From assembly GCF_910589235.1 (NCBI RefSeq), contig NC_060962.1, forward strand, positions 1,267,732 to 1,331,731: a stretch of DNA of 64,000 nt. Direction: 5' to 3'. This DNA comes from Vespa crabro. Its lineage: Eukaryota; Arthropoda; Insecta; Hymenoptera; Vespidae. Made by a program: the position numbers and the translations under genes. Each line of letters starts with the position of its first letter. The stretch's first letter is position 1. This document shows positions 23,691 to 39,459 of this stretch, in pieces. A model generated the notes under the pieces. That model searched no databases. It had not been told where the DNA came from and was given only the letters and a program-made list of their open reading frames with translations.

Positions 23691-24092
23691 TTTTATTCAC
23701 ACCTCAATGCATATAAAGGCAACTGGTTTTTTCGTTTTTTTTTTTTATATACACATAAGTAAGTCAGTTTTCCTTTGATTCTGGCACTTTTCCTTTCCAT
23801 CAAATACTTGTTTTAAACACCACTGTAGTACTATATTTATGCTTCTCTTCCTCCTTTGCTACAGTTCTTTCACTTGACCTTTCCCGACGTCTTCTTTCAA
23901 ACGAGACCACCCCATAGTGGTAGTACACTTCGTAAAGCAATGCTTGTAAACCTCCTGACCAAACTAAAGGACCTACTTTCGGTCGTTACGTAACCAACGG
24001 TTAACTGACCCCAAAAGCTCCATCTTCGAACTTTCCTGAAAATTTTAAAAGTTTCATCACACTTTTTTTTACTTGATAAAGAAGAGAAAGAG

Positions 24093-24095
<3 letters not shown>

Positions 24096-24145
<50 letters not shown>
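24096..24145. repeat. (GA)n microsatellite
   Basis: GA run with a few A interruptions. Confidence 0.9.
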
Positions 24146-25390
24146 AAGAGCAAAGGAGCCATAGATTCTATTGTACAACTTGTATTTATAATGATATCTA
24201 TGTTTTATAGTGAAATTTTTTCAGATGAAATTTTCTTTTTTAATTGATCTTTTGGGTACGATAATTGGTTTATCTAACGAATGTCACTCGGTCGAAAAAT
24301 GACGCTTGAAAAAGTTGTGGTACTCGTACTTTTTTCATTTTTCTTTGCCCTTTCTTTCACCTACATTACGAAAAATACCGTACTTTTTGCAGCAAGAACC
24401 TTACCAATTAACGTCACGTAAGTAAGGGCTCGGATTAGTCGAAATTTCTTTTCTTTTCTTCTTTCTTTTTCTTTTTTTACTTTTTTCTTTTCTTTATTTA
24501 CCAAGAGCGGTTACCTCTTATTTTAAATCCAACGTTTATCGAGCGACATTTATCTCGTAGATTTTTCTTTCTCACGAGTCAAATACATCACCGTCGTCAA
24601 TACAAAAGCATTCATCAAGTGAACATACTTAAGTGAATATCGATAAGAAGTTAGATATGTGGACTCGTAAGTACTTTGCAGTCATCTAAAAAAGAAAAGA
24701 TCAAAATTTTCGATACATACAATTTTTAAGAGCAAAGAACAAAACCAAAAAGAAGTCATCTTAGAAATATATCTTATTTAACTCATATATAAACTATTGC
24801 GAAATAATTTAATCTTATCTCAAAGTTAAAATTGTACTAAGATGACATAAGAAATGATAAATATATTAGATATGATATATATATATATATATCTTTGTTT
24901 TTTTAATAACAATAAATGATACATATTCCCATTGTTTGACTTTAATTTCTCGTTCATTATTCTCTTCAATTATTCGTTCATTACATATTATTACACATAT
25001 AGTCATTCTAATTCATATGTGCGAATCGTTATTTGATCTCCAGTTCGTTAATTCAACAGAAACGCGTTAAATCGATCGAAGGTAAAAACGAAGAGGAAAA
25101 AGAAAAAATAAGAGAATACGTCTAACGGAGACGAGCTATTTTACGCGAATAGGAATACTAAACGTCGTTTTTCAATCATTCGGTGTCATTCTACTTCTCT
25201 CCTGACACAAGCCCACAATCTCGCTTCGAAACTAACGAGCTTTTCTCGAGGTGCATGTGTCGGACATCTTTGACATGCAGATCTCACTTAGTTGTCGATA
25301 AAATTACGATATCTTCGTGTATTCGTTGATATGTATAAAGGATGAAGATACTATAATAACTCAGCATAAAAGAGACAGAATAGAATAAAG

Positions 25391-25410
25391 AAAACAGAGA
25401 GAGAGAGAGA

Positions 25411-25458
<48 letters not shown>
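25391..25458. repeat. (GA)n microsatellite
   Basis: About 68 bases, one GGG interruption. Confidence 0.95.
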
Positions 25459-25461
<3 letters not shown>

Positions 25462-26017
25462 ATAATTAAATATACAAAAATAATTGTTACGCGCTAATAT
25501 TGACAGACGAAGACTTTTTTCGTTAAAAGATTTTTAAAAAATAATGACCGTATTGCAATCAACATACCAACTTTTTATATTTTTGATTATATACAATTAA
25601 ATTTAAATCTTGTTACTGGCAATTATTTCCTAATCAATAATTTAGTACTAGTTTAAAAATCACTGTCACACGAAGTAAGGTAAAGTTCGAAAAATGTTAA
25701 TTTTAAAAAGTTCTTAAAAATTTACACGATAACGTGAACGCTCTTGATAAAAGCAATTAACGGAGTCTCAACGATGCGATACGATGCTTTACTAGAATTA
25801 CGAAGAAAATGAGAATTTAGAAGAAGCAAAACGAAGTTTATACTATATCTTTCCTTGTTCATCTTTAACGGACAAAGTGAACTTAGAGAATTTGGTAGAA
25901 CAGAGTTCCTCAGTTTAATTCTTATCGTGCTTGGTGCTCATTTCTTCTTGTGTCAGAACGAACGAATAAATAAAGATCGAATCACGAACATTTTATGAAA
26001 TAAGGTACAATACATAC

Positions 26018-26023
<6 letters not shown>

Positions 26024-26067
<44 letters not shown>
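26024..26067. repeat. (TA)n microsatellite
   Basis: Pure TA run. Confidence 0.95.
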
Positions 26068-26070
<3 letters not shown>

Positions 26071-26373
26071 TACCTATACGAGTAGATATTATATTTAGAT
26101 ACGTATGCTTCGAGAAACTATTCCTTTGACCTCGTATAAATATCTATATCTTTCATGCAAAGACCATGCATCTTTGAAAAAGAGAAAGAATGAGATGATG
26201 TCCTTTTTTTTTCGTTAAACGACCAATTCGATTGAAATATAGTTTATCGTACGAAAACTTTGCCTATCAAACTATTCTCTATTGTTTACGTACTTACGTA
26301 CTTTTGTTGGAATATTTATAAGCGAATTCATTCATTTAAAAAATTTCATATTCGACTTATTAAATTTGATGAT

Positions 26374-26416
<43 letters not shown>

Positions 26417-28349
26417 AAAAGGAATTTTTCATAAAAAATTCATTTAATAGATTTCATTAATCTCTCATTCTCCTCTCTTGTCTTTTTAATTTTTTTCATT
26501 CAAAAGCAGAATCCTTTTCATTGCAGAATTAAAATTTAACTTTCTATTTTTATTATCGTGTAGATACGTCATAAAATATAGTATTATATTATCGCTATTC
26601 ACTGAGACGTTACGTCGACCTTTAAGGGGGTTTCCTCAATTTCGTCCGTTTTATGCAAACCATTCGAAAGGGAAGAAAAGCCTATGAGGGCGTGTATACG
26701 TCCTAGGAAAGAAAATCTCGTCGCGGAAGGACCCTTCTTAAGTTTGAGACACGGATGGTCCTGATAAACACACTAGTTTCACGGAGATATAAACCATTCT
26801 CTTTTCCTATTCTCCTTCGAAAAATAGGAAAAAAAAGAAAATAAAAGAAAGAAAAAGTAAAAGCAACGCTAATATATCCTGTGTCAAATAGCACTTGTCA
26901 AGGTTAAAAAAAAATTTTATAAAGCGTAACGTCGTCAAATATTTCTCATTCGTGAACTTCGTAAAATTAATTTAGTAATTAAACTTCACGTTTGAAATGT
27001 CGATTTTCTAAATACAGACGCATTACATAATTATCGTACAATTTAAAATGCCGTTAACGAATCCACCAAGTGCTCTCCGAGTATGCACGTTTGTTTAAAA
27101 TTCATGTTTGTAATCTCACCTCATTTCCGAAATAAATTTATCATGGATAATTATGGGGTTTATTTCATGAAGGAAATGCGTTCGAAAGTAACGAACGAGA
27201 AAAGATGGAGTTTACACTTTGAAATAATTCATGCGAATCTTTTAAAACAAATATAGGAAAGAGTTGTTAAAATCATATCGCTTTAAATATTTTTTGTTAT
27301 ATATACTATTTGGTGGACATTTATATCGGTGCTCGTTTTAATATCGTAGTTTATATATATATAGATCATTATATATATGTATGGTGGATATTTATTACAC
27401 TTATTTGTTGTGGAAGGGAATTCGATAGCGGATTGGGGGGAAGGAGTAGGGAAAATATAGGAAATGGATTTTAATAACGAAGAGAAAGAACGCAGAAAAA
27501 ATAAAAAGAGTCTCGTTATATTTCTTCCAGAAACTAAGCTACTAAAACATGCTCAAAAAATGTCTTGAGAAAATTTTTTATTGGTTAGAATTCGCTAAAA
27601 AAAAGAAAGAAAAAAAAAGAAGAAGAAAGAGAAAACCATTAAAGACCATCGTTTTCTTTCTTATACTCTTTTTTTCTGGTATTTGATTTTGAGAATTCTG
27701 GTCTTTCGAATAACGAAGAAAAATAAAATAAGCTATTGTTATTACACATCGCTTATATTATATACATCGCTTATGGTTGCTCATTAAACTAAACTAATTT
27801 TGGTTGCGGAGTTTTCAATGTATACATATACATTGCACTCCCTTTATCTCTTTACGTTTTCGATTTTCGTGTTTACGACGTACGAAAAGTTAGCTCTCCC
27901 TCTTTCGTAAGTAAACATTCGTTTGGTCGATAAATTCGAGAACAATTTCTCGCCTGTCTAGATTCTCCTCTATCCTTTTTCGTATTTTTATTTTCTCGTT
28001 TGACTTAGAAACTATTGCGTGGCTACTAACCGATAATTGCATCGAATATTTTCACTAATACAATAGTATTAAAAAACATGTTCTACTTTTAAAAACGTTG
28101 TTTTTATTGAAATATTTGATATCTAGACGTTCGTTAACATTTTCTCATATCTATTCGAAATTAACTCATCTTCAAGCTCACTCGCACAATTTTTTAGTAT
28201 TGACTTGGATTACTGAGATTAGCATTGATGTTGGTATATGTATCAAATGCATTTGCTGAAATATCTACCTCGTTCTACCACAGGATTGAATTCTACTTTA
28301 TTTCTATTTACCTTCTCGATTCGTTCGCACATTAAATGCGAGATACGTA

Positions 28350-28351
<2 letters not shown>

Positions 28352-28411
<60 letters not shown>
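28352..28411. repeat. (CT)n microsatellite
   Basis: About 60 bases of pure CT. Confidence 0.95.
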
Positions 28412-28418
<7 letters not shown>

Positions 28419-29917
28419 TCCATCTATCTACCTATCTTTCTTTTTCGCTCTAAATGGAGGTTATTACCCTGGTATCAATTTGATTTTTGTGATTTTGAAA
28501 TTCTCTGTATTGCAATATATCCTGTGTAATTAATTCACGAAAAAATAACACGTTTGGCCGATCTGATATCAAACGATATGAGTATGTATAAGATTGTTTT
28601 ATAAATATTTATAACTACCATGTTATAAATGTTCGAGAAATAATCGGCAAATCAGTATAACTATTATTGATACTTGCAATGGCATTCAATGCATTAATTA
28701 TTGACATGAATCGATCTTCTTTATTTATTTTGCCTTCTGAAGGGAATGAAATTACATATATATAGAAGACGGATCGATAAACCGCATCGATTCAATGCGG
28801 CCGGTTTATCTCTATCAACGATGAATGTACAGGTCAGAGATAGATACCCTAAAGACAGTGAATGAAAGAGAGGAACGGGAAAGGGGATACACAGCAAATA
28901 ACAAAAAGATACTTTAGATCGTATCGATGATATAGATCTAGGACGTTCAAAGCTCTTGCTAACTTCATGTACAGATCGCTTGATCAAAAATAAAAAAAAG
29001 GAAGGTAGTATTCGATTGGATAGGGAGTAATTTACTTCTACTACTTTGCCAGATGTTTCGATAGTCTGTGAAATACAAATATACAAACATATATACGCGT
29101 ATAGTTATATAGGTATTAAACGAATTTTTTTTACATTTCTTTTCACAAAGACAAACGATTATTCCTTTTTCGGATGAATCGTGTTAATTTACAATAAAGT
29201 TATTCCAAACCAATCTACATTGTTTGTTTATTTATTTATTTATATATATTTATTTATTTACTTATTCATTCATTTATTTATATATATAATTGTTGTTTCG
29301 AAATGATAAAATAATTATTAAGATAAAAGAAAATATTATAATAGGTAAGTACATATTTGATTGTTATTGGTGGAATTTGTCAAAATTTGTTTGTAATAAA
29401 AACGTTCGAACGAAATATATTATAGACGGTAGGGTATCTAAAAGAATAATTAGAAGCTGTACTTTAGTAGGACACCTTTGGAGCGCTTCGTCGACCATAA
29501 AAGTAATCAGGAGAGAACCGTACGGACGCACCAGAGCGCGTAATAAGCAGCTACTTTGCCAACCATAATTGAGAAGGTACGGCCGAGCAACGACGTGCGG
29601 AGAACTTAATACAGTTTCAGGTATTTATTTTAGTATTACCGCGTACGTATTTCTTATTTATCGGTCGGTCCATTCTTGCTACAGTCTTGGAGTACTACCT
29701 TGGAAGAAATATAACTGCAATTGAGATACTTACTTTTTCATGATAAGTCAGTTGAAAAGTTCTTAGTGAAACTTAATTTCAAATATAATAAGATTGTTTT
29801 TAAATGGAACAAAATAATAAGATGATCCGGATGAGGAATAAACTGATAAATTATATATCATAAAATGAAAAAATTTTATATATTAATTTTTTTATTTATT
29901 AATCTTTCTCTCTTTCT

Positions 29918-29963
<46 letters not shown>

Positions 29964-30648
29964 TTCTATTATTGTTAATAAGTATGAACTATCACGATGT
30001 ATTTGTTTCTATATTCTGACAATAATTATTATTCTCCATGACTTTATAATGATGATTTCGTTATAATTCGTTTAATCTTGTCATCGGGATAATAACACAT
30101 AGTACATTCGTCTTCTCCCTCGATATTCATTAGTTTGTAGCTTCGATCCGCTCACAATGTTGTCATACTAAACCGAGAAACTTGGCATGTCAATGATAAC
30201 TCCGGAGAGTTGGTTGACTTTGCGGGTAAAAGGAACGGAACTTGGAGAACGCTCGGTGGGATACCGCGAAAGTTCATCGATCATGTACGCGTTTATGACG
30301 ACACGACTAAGGTTCAATAGGTAGAACAATATCGACAGCTTCTTTGAAATTGGTTAATTTACAATAGAAAATCCGTTGATATAGGATCCATTAAAAAAAT
30401 TCAAAATAATTGCGAAGATAATTAATAATGAATATCTGTCGTTTGACGTAAAATTTCCAAATGGTGATTTTATGATACAAATTCTATATGATACAAATTG
30501 TACCTTTCTCTTTCTCTCTTTCTCTCTCTCCCTCTCTTCCCTTTAATTATTGTAAAATTTTCATCAAATCAATATTCGATTAATAACGCCACAGTTCATA
30601 CAATCTATATCGTATAAGTAATTATACGCACACATACATATACTCTTT

Positions 30649-30649
30649 A

Positions 30650-30702
<53 letters not shown>
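30649..30702. repeat. (CT)n microsatellite
   Basis: CT run with a TTT break. Confidence 0.95.
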
Positions 30703-31852
30703 CTTTCCTGGTTCTCCATTTCCCTTCATGCATTTCTCAAGAAGCAAAACGTAAGACAAGATGAAAGCAGCGTCCCATCGAGACCAAAGCAATGTAATTA
30801 ACGTTTCCAGATCGAAGGAAACGAAGCGATCAGTAGTTGAAGTCATTTCTGGAAAGGTTTATGTCATTGGACCCGTCTATCGTGTTATATTTCTATCGAG
30901 TAGAGTAAAAGCATCTTGTGATATCAAGCGAAGGAACGAGAGAGAGAGAGGGAGAGAGAGAAAGAAAGTGAGAGGGGATAGAGATGTTCCTGTATCAATG
31001 AGTATTGGAAAGAGAAACTCAAGTCATTTGGGAACGACAGTCTTCGTTATATCTCGAAATATGGCTTACGTCCATCTTATTTCACCATCCGTTCTCTCTC
31101 AGTTCGATCAATCGAACAAGAGAAATTACGGAATGTAACTCTATTCATTCCGAGACAATAAAGAATTTAATTAGGCGAATATTTGGACAAATCTTTGTAT
31201 AATGTAAAAAACTATATTTGTTTCTGATGTCTGTCTTTTTATATTTGCATTCATATACATATAAAAGAGAAAGAAAACAGAAGAAAGATTTTAATATTAG
31301 TAGAACTAATTTCTGCCTTGTTTTCTTTGTCATACTTTTCTTTTAGATTTACTTCAAGCTTGACACTCTACCATTGAAAATTATTTCATTATATTTATAA
31401 GAAAAATTGCGCGAATCTTTCTTCCTTCTATTCGGTTCTCTCTCTCTCTCTTTCTTTCTCTTTCTCATTTAAAGTTCGCTTATCACATTTAATCGAGTCA
31501 CGGAAGCAAATCGGTGTACAATGTCACAATCATCAAAAGTAATTTCATGCTCCGACGCGAAACGTGAGATTCGCAATCCGTTTCGATTGTATTTTCGACA
31601 TTGTCGTTTACTTCTATTGCTTTTATTCGCGAGAATGGATTTTTGCTAAAGTGGTTTAGCTCATCGCTGAGTGGGCATAAAACGAGAGCCCTTTTATAAT
31701 TTGATCATTCGAAGATATATGTACTATGTCATTTTTGTTTTGAATTGGTTTCGTGTCGAGTGACTTTATGTCGATCTTTCAATTGTTCACGTCAGAGAAA
31801 TCAGTTTGTGAAACTAAGATGAGAATAAGATGAGAATATTCGGTGATCTCGT

Positions 31853-31893
<41 letters not shown>

Positions 31894-33620
31894 TTTCTCT
31901 TTCTCGTTGTTACGACAAAGTACTTGCTTGTTGGTGAAATCCAAGTTCTTCTCATAGGTACCTACCTATCGAAATAGAAGACAAGAAGGAGAAACAGATG
32001 GAGAATAGACAGAAGAACAGACTTGATTCTCCTGAGAGTACCAACAACTGAGATATGTATATAGGGCAGCAGTTAGCATAGAAACTACGAGCATCCATTA
32101 AAAGGGACTTTAATCTAAACTAATCCCCCTGTAATCCCTCGTTAAGCTTCCTATATAACGCGTGTTGCGGAGTTCGTTTACCCAAAATGTTTCATTTAAC
32201 CGTGCTACTCTTCTCGTGTATGTACATGTCTCCCTTCTCTCTCTATCTCTCTCTCTCTCTCCCTCCCTCTCTCTCTCTCTCTCTTTCTTTGTTTCTTTCT
32301 ATTTTTATCTGCATATACGAAAACAAAATCGTTTGATTATATCGTTGATTTAATTCGCCATATGTTTTTGTTCTGTAGTTTAACAAACTGGAACACCTCT
32401 GAAATTTTTCCGATAAATTATCAATATGATAATAATCATATTATTTCCATTTTCATTTTCGTAACTTCATTTTGATTTTCCTCGCTTCTATCCGATTATT
32501 TCTTTACATATTTATTATTTAAGCTACATATATAACAAAAATTTAAGTTGTAAAAAGTAAAAATATTATCGATCAATTATAAATTTCATAAATACTTTGT
32601 ATCCTATATAGAATATATCTCTCAAAAAAAATATTGACATAAACGAAACTAAGGAATATTTTTTACTTTGCTCATCATCGATAAAACAGATCATGTCTCA
32701 AACGAATTTATATATATATAAGATGTTTGAATCTATGGATTAATATTTAATTATCAATCTAAAAGTAATTAGTCAATATTCTCTCTCCTAGCTTCCCTTA
32801 TCTTCCTACCATCCCTTTATTTTCACTCGTTTATTCGAAGGAACGAAAGTAATTATTTTCTCATACATGTTGCATTATACACATGAGTGCAAGTAGGATA
32901 CTCTCCTAGACGATAAACTTTCGAGCCTGTTCGTATTCCATGTCGAGACGACGTTCACCTAAATACGTTGAAGCTTGAATCTGGAAGGTGGATTAAGGGA
33001 ATATATAGTAACATTTAATTTGACATACAATTTCATTTCAAGTGTCTTTTAAAAAAAAAAAACAATTCTATCGAATGTTTAAAATGTATTATCAAAAAGT
33101 ACTCTATCTATCAGAAATGCTTGGGTATATCAATTTTATTCATATAGAAAAATTTTCATTCGTTATTTTCATTGTTACGAATGAAACGTTACAAATGTAT
33201 ACTTGAAAATTAAAAAAAAAATACTACACTTTTTATATGTTACTTGTTCGAATAAACTCGGTGGTTTGTGAACGACGTAATAAATATAATTAAGTGTCCA
33301 TCGATTGAAGGGGACTTGTTATATACATTTCGATCATTTTAAACAACAATCAACGACAACACGAATATTTGATACGTGAGACTATTTACACGTTCCAAAG
33401 GGTCATCTTAAAATATGGTTGCTTTGTTTGACACAAGATTGTAAGATCATGGTCTACTCAAAGTTTATGGCACTTCGTACACGTTAAGAGAAGTTAATTC
33501 CTTAAGACTATGAACGCTCTATGAAATGGTAAACCACAAGAGTTTCTTCAACACGACACTGACAAATTACGATGCTTATAAATTTTGCATAAGGCACTTT
33601 ACATATGTCCGCATACTTTT

Positions 33621-33637
33621 CTTTTTCTCTCTCTCTC

Positions 33638-33688
<51 letters not shown>

Positions 33689-33781
33689 TTCTCTTTTGTT
33701 AATTAATTCACGTTGAAAAAACGAATCGTGCAAATAAAAACATTCCTGCAAACGATGACCATTTTTTATATCAGTTGTGTT

Positions 33782-33839
<58 letters not shown>

Positions 33840-33844
33840 TTTTC
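33621..33844. repeat. two (CT)n tracts close together
   Basis: Runs at about 33621-33694 and 33781-33840, separated by unique sequence. Confidence 0.95.
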
Positions 33845-36800
33845 TCTCTCTTCAAATCAATTTATTTAACGACAGAGAAAAATGCGATTGTCGTTATAAA
33901 ATAAAAGAATTTCAATTTGCTTTTATATATCAGAATGTTAAAGAAGTCTTTGAGAGTAGAAAAATATCTTGTTTCAAATTATTTCAAGCGAAATAGAACT
34001 TATGCCCTCTGACCTATATATGATTTTCCTGAAAGCTGTTGGATATTCGAGACGGTCTCGACTACCTCTTTCTTTGTCCTTATCATACGCACGACGTTTC
34101 ATATATAGTCTATGCCTTCGTGTTATATTAATATAAATTCCTAGATCCAGATGAATATGAAGATACTGACAATGACCGACTAACCTAAATATCTACATAA
34201 TTTCTTGAACATCTAGACGGATTACTTCGTGATTAAAATGGAAGAATGCTATATATTTATGTACGTTAATGTAGTAGTAGGTATATAAATATTTTGTAAT
34301 CATTTAAATCAAAAAAATTTTCTCGTATAGAAAAATTTCGCATATGTAAATACATAAAATAAATATATTAAATATATTAAAATATAAAGTAAACTTATAT
34401 TAAATCTAAAATGTATGAAAATAAGAAATATTAAAATTTTTGTTATTTTCATTTTGTTAGAGAACGAGAATGAACGGAAAAGTTAATATAGAAGATTGCT
34501 AAAGTTTTCATTGGACAACAAAATAAAACACTTCGGAAGCATACTGATTTGCTTAACTTTCTTAATACTCTACTACTTTTCATTCCCCAGGTATTGTATA
34601 CCTGAGAAGTAAAAAATATTTGTATGGAAACCAGTATTTTTAAAATTCCTACAGTCAATAGATATAGAACAAAACTTTATTTGATCTTTAAATCATTCGT
34701 CTTTTTCTCGTTTAATTGCTTGAAAAAAAAGATTGAAAATATTAAACAGTTTGAAAAATGATCATGGGAACACCTAGAATGCGAACCCCTATTTCCTTTT
34801 TATTATATCCATTTGCTCTAACCATATCTCCGTTGAAAGTAAGAAACTTTAGTTGAATAAGATATAACAAGAGAAATTTACATTACAAAATGTAATTATG
34901 AACATGTGAGCATACGGTGACGTCATTTTTTCGACAGAAAAGATATGAAATAGAGAAAGAGAAAAATAAATAGATAAAAGAGAGAGAGAGAGAAAGAGAA
35001 AGAGAGAGAAAACGTGCTTTAAACTTATTGTTAGTACAGTCCATACATTATATACCATATACATATGTGAAAAAATGAGTCATTAAAATATTTCACTCGT
35101 TGTTTCGTGCTTTATAATGCGTAGTTCGTAGACGGAAACTTAATACAAAAACTTTCGTTCAGCTTCGAACAATAAGGATGGGTTATTATTATTACGCAAG
35201 CCTCGACGACATTTATATTTTGTTTTTACTTTTGCATGTTTTTTTTTCTTTTTTTCAAAACCATAAGAAAGGCTTTCGTAGTATCTCTATTTTATTTTCA
35301 CTTGGGACATCATTTTAATTCCGTTGAAAATCTTTCGTCCGAGTAGGAAGAACGTAATGCACCACGGAGATTTGTAAGCTCATATTAGAAAATACGTAAA
35401 AGATTGTGAGTTTACATAACATATAATGAATAATAAGAGAAAATAATTTTCAAGCTTTCCATATACGATTTGAGGTATTTATCAAATTTTAATTTATCAT
35501 TCTTATTCATGCGTTTCAATACGCGTCATAATTTCAACGTACTCGTATTTAATAATACGATTAAATGTAATTTTTAATCCTATTAATATGTCGATTGTAC
35601 GTATTACAATGGAAATAATATGAGTATGTTATGTACATACGTGGAACGAACGCGAATGAATTTTATATTTTTTGATCGACCATATATCGTGCCCTTTCGA
35701 GGAATTACTTTTACAAAATGGTTGCGATTCAATAGAATTGCGAGAAGCAATTGCGTTAAAACGAAATTTTCTTGGCATTGTTCTCTTTCTACGCCTCACG
35801 CAAATTTATACTCGACGATATCGCCATGGTCTTCGAATATATTTTATTTTTCGTTTTTTATTCTTTTTCTTTTTCTTTTTTTTTCTTCCTTTTTTCTTTT
35901 TTTTCCTTTTTCGAACGAAGAACATAGTACCGAGATTTTTGAGAGTAATCCATTCGAAGATGGACACATGTTCAATACGCTAACGACCGAAGCTTTTCGG
36001 CTTTTAAGATAAGTGCTATATTCTATACAAATCGTTGCTATAAAAAAAAAAAATCTATGAATTTTCTGAAGTTTACAGAAGACATTTTTAAATACAGAGA
36101 ACGAAGGAACGAGGGAGGATGCAAATTGAACCTTTATACATATACTGGAAATATTACCCGTAAATTTGTAGAAACAAAAATATTTTTCTTTTTCTCAAGC
36201 GACAAGAAAAATTTTAATTATATTTTCCAATATTGATCTCGTTCCGAGGTTCGGACGCAACTTTACATTTTCGTCATTGGTGCAATCAAAATTCAACTTG
36301 CATTATTTCTTCCTTCTTTTTCCTTTTTTTGGATTTGACATGTTTATTGCGGCTTCAATTGCTATGATTTTTAGTAGTGTCGTCCAACTTCGTTATCGCA
36401 ACGCAGCAGAAAGAATAAACGAGGAAGAATAAAAAAAAGAATAGAAATGCGAATATAAAAAAAAAAGAAGGATGCAGTGCCGAGATAACGTCGGATAAAA
36501 TTCGCTTGTAATAAATTTCGGTGCAAAATGAAAAAGTCCATGGCAAGCTTATTTGGAAAAAAAATGTCACCCAAGGGAAACGTCCGAGTTAATTAAGTGA
36601 CCTGGTAGAAATAAAAATGTGACATTTTTTTGTCACTCCAAGAACCCGGGAATTCGGCCCTTATATATTAGGCTATTTGAACAATCCTTTTGAGCGTAAT
36701 GAAAATGATCGCCTTGTAAATAAGTTACATAATACCATCATAAGTGAGAAAAAAATAAAAACACAACAAACATTCATATATACATATTATCATATATATA

Positions 36801-37823
36801 TGTATGTATGTCAATTTATATCCTTTGATGTTATTCGTACTACATTTTGTGCGAGAATATAAATAGGTATTGATTTTCAATAAAACTTAGAAAACAAAAT
36901 AATTCGTCGAATATAAATACGTAAGATATAGAAAATACGGCAACGTAACAAAAAACAAAAATAAAAAATGAAAGATATTTGCTATTGGTTCAGTTTATTC
37001 AAATCGTCGAACTTCGTGTTGCCTGTGAGATCGTAGAAAACACTTGGGATTTATTTATTTATTTGTGTCCTTTTTTTTATTTTTTTTTATTTTTTTATTT
37101 TTTTTTATTTTTTTCCCATAGCATACGATTCGACCGGTCGAACTGGCACCGTTTAAAAAATCGTACATCGTTGTTACAAACGCCGTTAACCGTGTCGCGT
37201 TTTGCGGCTTTATATCTCTTTGCGCCTGTGCGTCTACAAGAGCTGTAGGTGTGCGTGATTTATTACTCATAAATGTACCACCCTCTTGGTGCGTATGTCC
37301 ACCCTTTCTCTCTCTCTCTCTCCCCCCTTCCTCCCTTTCTAGCTTCGATTTCCATAGATACAAAGAGAAATGTTATTACAGCAACGAGTTGTGTGCACAT
37401 CATCCTCGCAATCAGCAGTTGAATCATTGACCGATTGTAGGAAATACAAAATTTATTTTCCACATAGTGCCACATCGGGATAAAACGTTTTACTCGAGCG
37501 GTAACCTTGATAAAGGGATAAAAAACGAAATCGATTTTATTTAGTGATAAAGTTGTTTTGAATTTTCCTGGTTACATTGAAATAGGCAGCTATTTTCTGT
37601 CTATTTTTTCTTTTCTCTTGCAATTATGCTAATCACTTGTTCGAAGAAAAGATTGAATAATTGAATGATTAATATCGATATATATGAAGTAGAACTTAGA
37701 ATTTTATAATTAAAAAAATTGACTGTTACGTTGGATAAGCATTAGTGCAACTTCATATATTAAAATATATATGACAGTGTGCATATAATCGCGAGATAGG
37801 TTAGTTTTAAATACAATCTTAAA

Positions 37824-38333
37824 TTAAATAAATATCTATAAAAAAGTTAAACGTGTATGTATGATTAGAAACAAATTCTATTAAATTATATATTGTATAT
37901 ATAATATTTTGCTAAATACTTTCTGAAAACATGAACATTCAAACAAGTAAAACTGATTTACGATAAAAACTTAGATGTTTATTATTCTTGATTTGTCACA
38001 GCAAAACATGATAATTCGTGGGATTCATTTTTTTTTTTTGATAAATAATGATACGTAATAATATATGGTGGCAACAATTTACTACTATTTAATATAATAC
38101 TATTTAAATAAATACGTACAAAAAAGTTAAACGTATATGTACGATTAGAAACAAATTCTATTAAATTATACATTTTATATATAATACTTTATAGACAAGT
38201 AACTGATTTATGATAAATACTTAAGTACTTATTATTCTCGATCAGTCATAGCGAAACATGATAATTCGTGGCATCCCTTTTATGTGGTAAGTGATGATAC
38301 GTAATGGTGTACGGTGGCAGCAATTTACTGCAA
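37824..38333. repeat. diverged tandem duplication of about 250-280 bp
   Basis: Copy 1 (about 37824-38090) and copy 2 (about 38104-38333) share aaaaagttaaacgt, gattagaaacaaattctat, acatgataattcgtgg and gtggcarcaatttact in the same order. The offset shrinks from 280 to about 250 bases along the unit, showing indels. There is no open frame in it. Confidence 0.8.
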
Positions 38334-39222
38334 CAGTGTTTTGCACTTCGCGACGAAACGTGCTTGTTGGGTGCCTCGTTCGCTAGCTATTCGGAATCCA
38401 TTTCTCGCGAAGCTCCGAACGTAATAAACAAACGGAAATTACATCGTCGGCGAGAACGCAAGAGACGAGAAACAAAAAGGTTATGGTGTAGTGGCACGAA
38501 CGACGTTGGTATCAAAGCACCTACGATGAATAAAAAGAAAAGGAAACGGAAAGAAGAAAAGAAAAGAAAAAGAAAAAGAAAAACAAAAACAAAAGAAAAA
38601 GAAAACGAAAAAAATAAAGAAAAGTAGGAACACGAGAACGAACGAAGGATTCTCCTTGATCTACGAAACTAAAAGGAACAAAAATGTATGTTCACCGAAT
38701 CTTATTTAAATATATCTCTATCTTCGTCGTCACCGTTCTCCTCTTGTTCTTTCTTATCGCTCTTACTCGTTTCGCAGGAAGAACTCGTATTTGGCATGCA
38801 TCTGCCTTTTGGATTAAGCTTTAATCCCGAAGAAAGATAACATTGGTGTGGTTTCACAGTCTTTGGTAGTTACTTCTTCCTGTGCTACACCACTAAATCT
38901 GATTTTTTGGATACAATCCTGTTACATACTATGTAAGTACTACATGTATTGTATATAAATATCCGACAAAATATAAATAAAATTACATAAATATACAGTT
39001 ACATACGGTAGATAAGGGAAAATTTGTTCGTTATATATATACACGATTTCCCGTTTATCTCAAAAAATTTGAATATCTCAAAAGGGACTGAATCTATTAA
39101 AAAAGTACTTTTTACAGATTTTTTTTATATAAGGGAGCACATCATAAAATGCCAATTTTTTTCGCAGATTGAATGGGGGGAAAAATTTAAAGCCAATTTC
39201 ATTTTTTTGAATGGAACTATAT

Positions 39223-39223
39223 A

Positions 39224-39268
<45 letters not shown>

Positions 39269-39303
39269 TTATTTATACATATATATTTATATACGTATAT
39301 ATA
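39223..39303. repeat. (TA)n microsatellite
   Basis: TA runs with TATG and TTTA interruptions. Confidence 0.9.
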
Positions 39304-39459
39304 TGTAAGGAAAAATCTTAGAAGTATGTTGGAAATTGATGGCACATTAAATTTTACCCTACTGATAGACAAGTGCAATGTTGAAGAAAACAACGTTGTG
39401 CTCGATTACTGGTTAAATATGAAAATATATTTAATAAATGTGGAACTATAGAAGAAACA

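Larger units (their letters stand above)
15706..30640. other. long stretch without a supportable gene
   Basis: It probably includes the 5' part of the ligase gene (unfound upstream exons) and intergenic DNA. It contains the mariner MITE at 18.66 kb and microsatellites at 16.13, 20.59, 21.15, 22.38, 23.50, 24.10, 25.39, 26.02, 26.38 and 28.35 kb. GC-richer patches that may be conserved non-coding DNA lie around 17.88-17.95 and 29.45-29.62 kb. Open frames are low-complexity or short and lack splice support. Confidence 0.6.
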
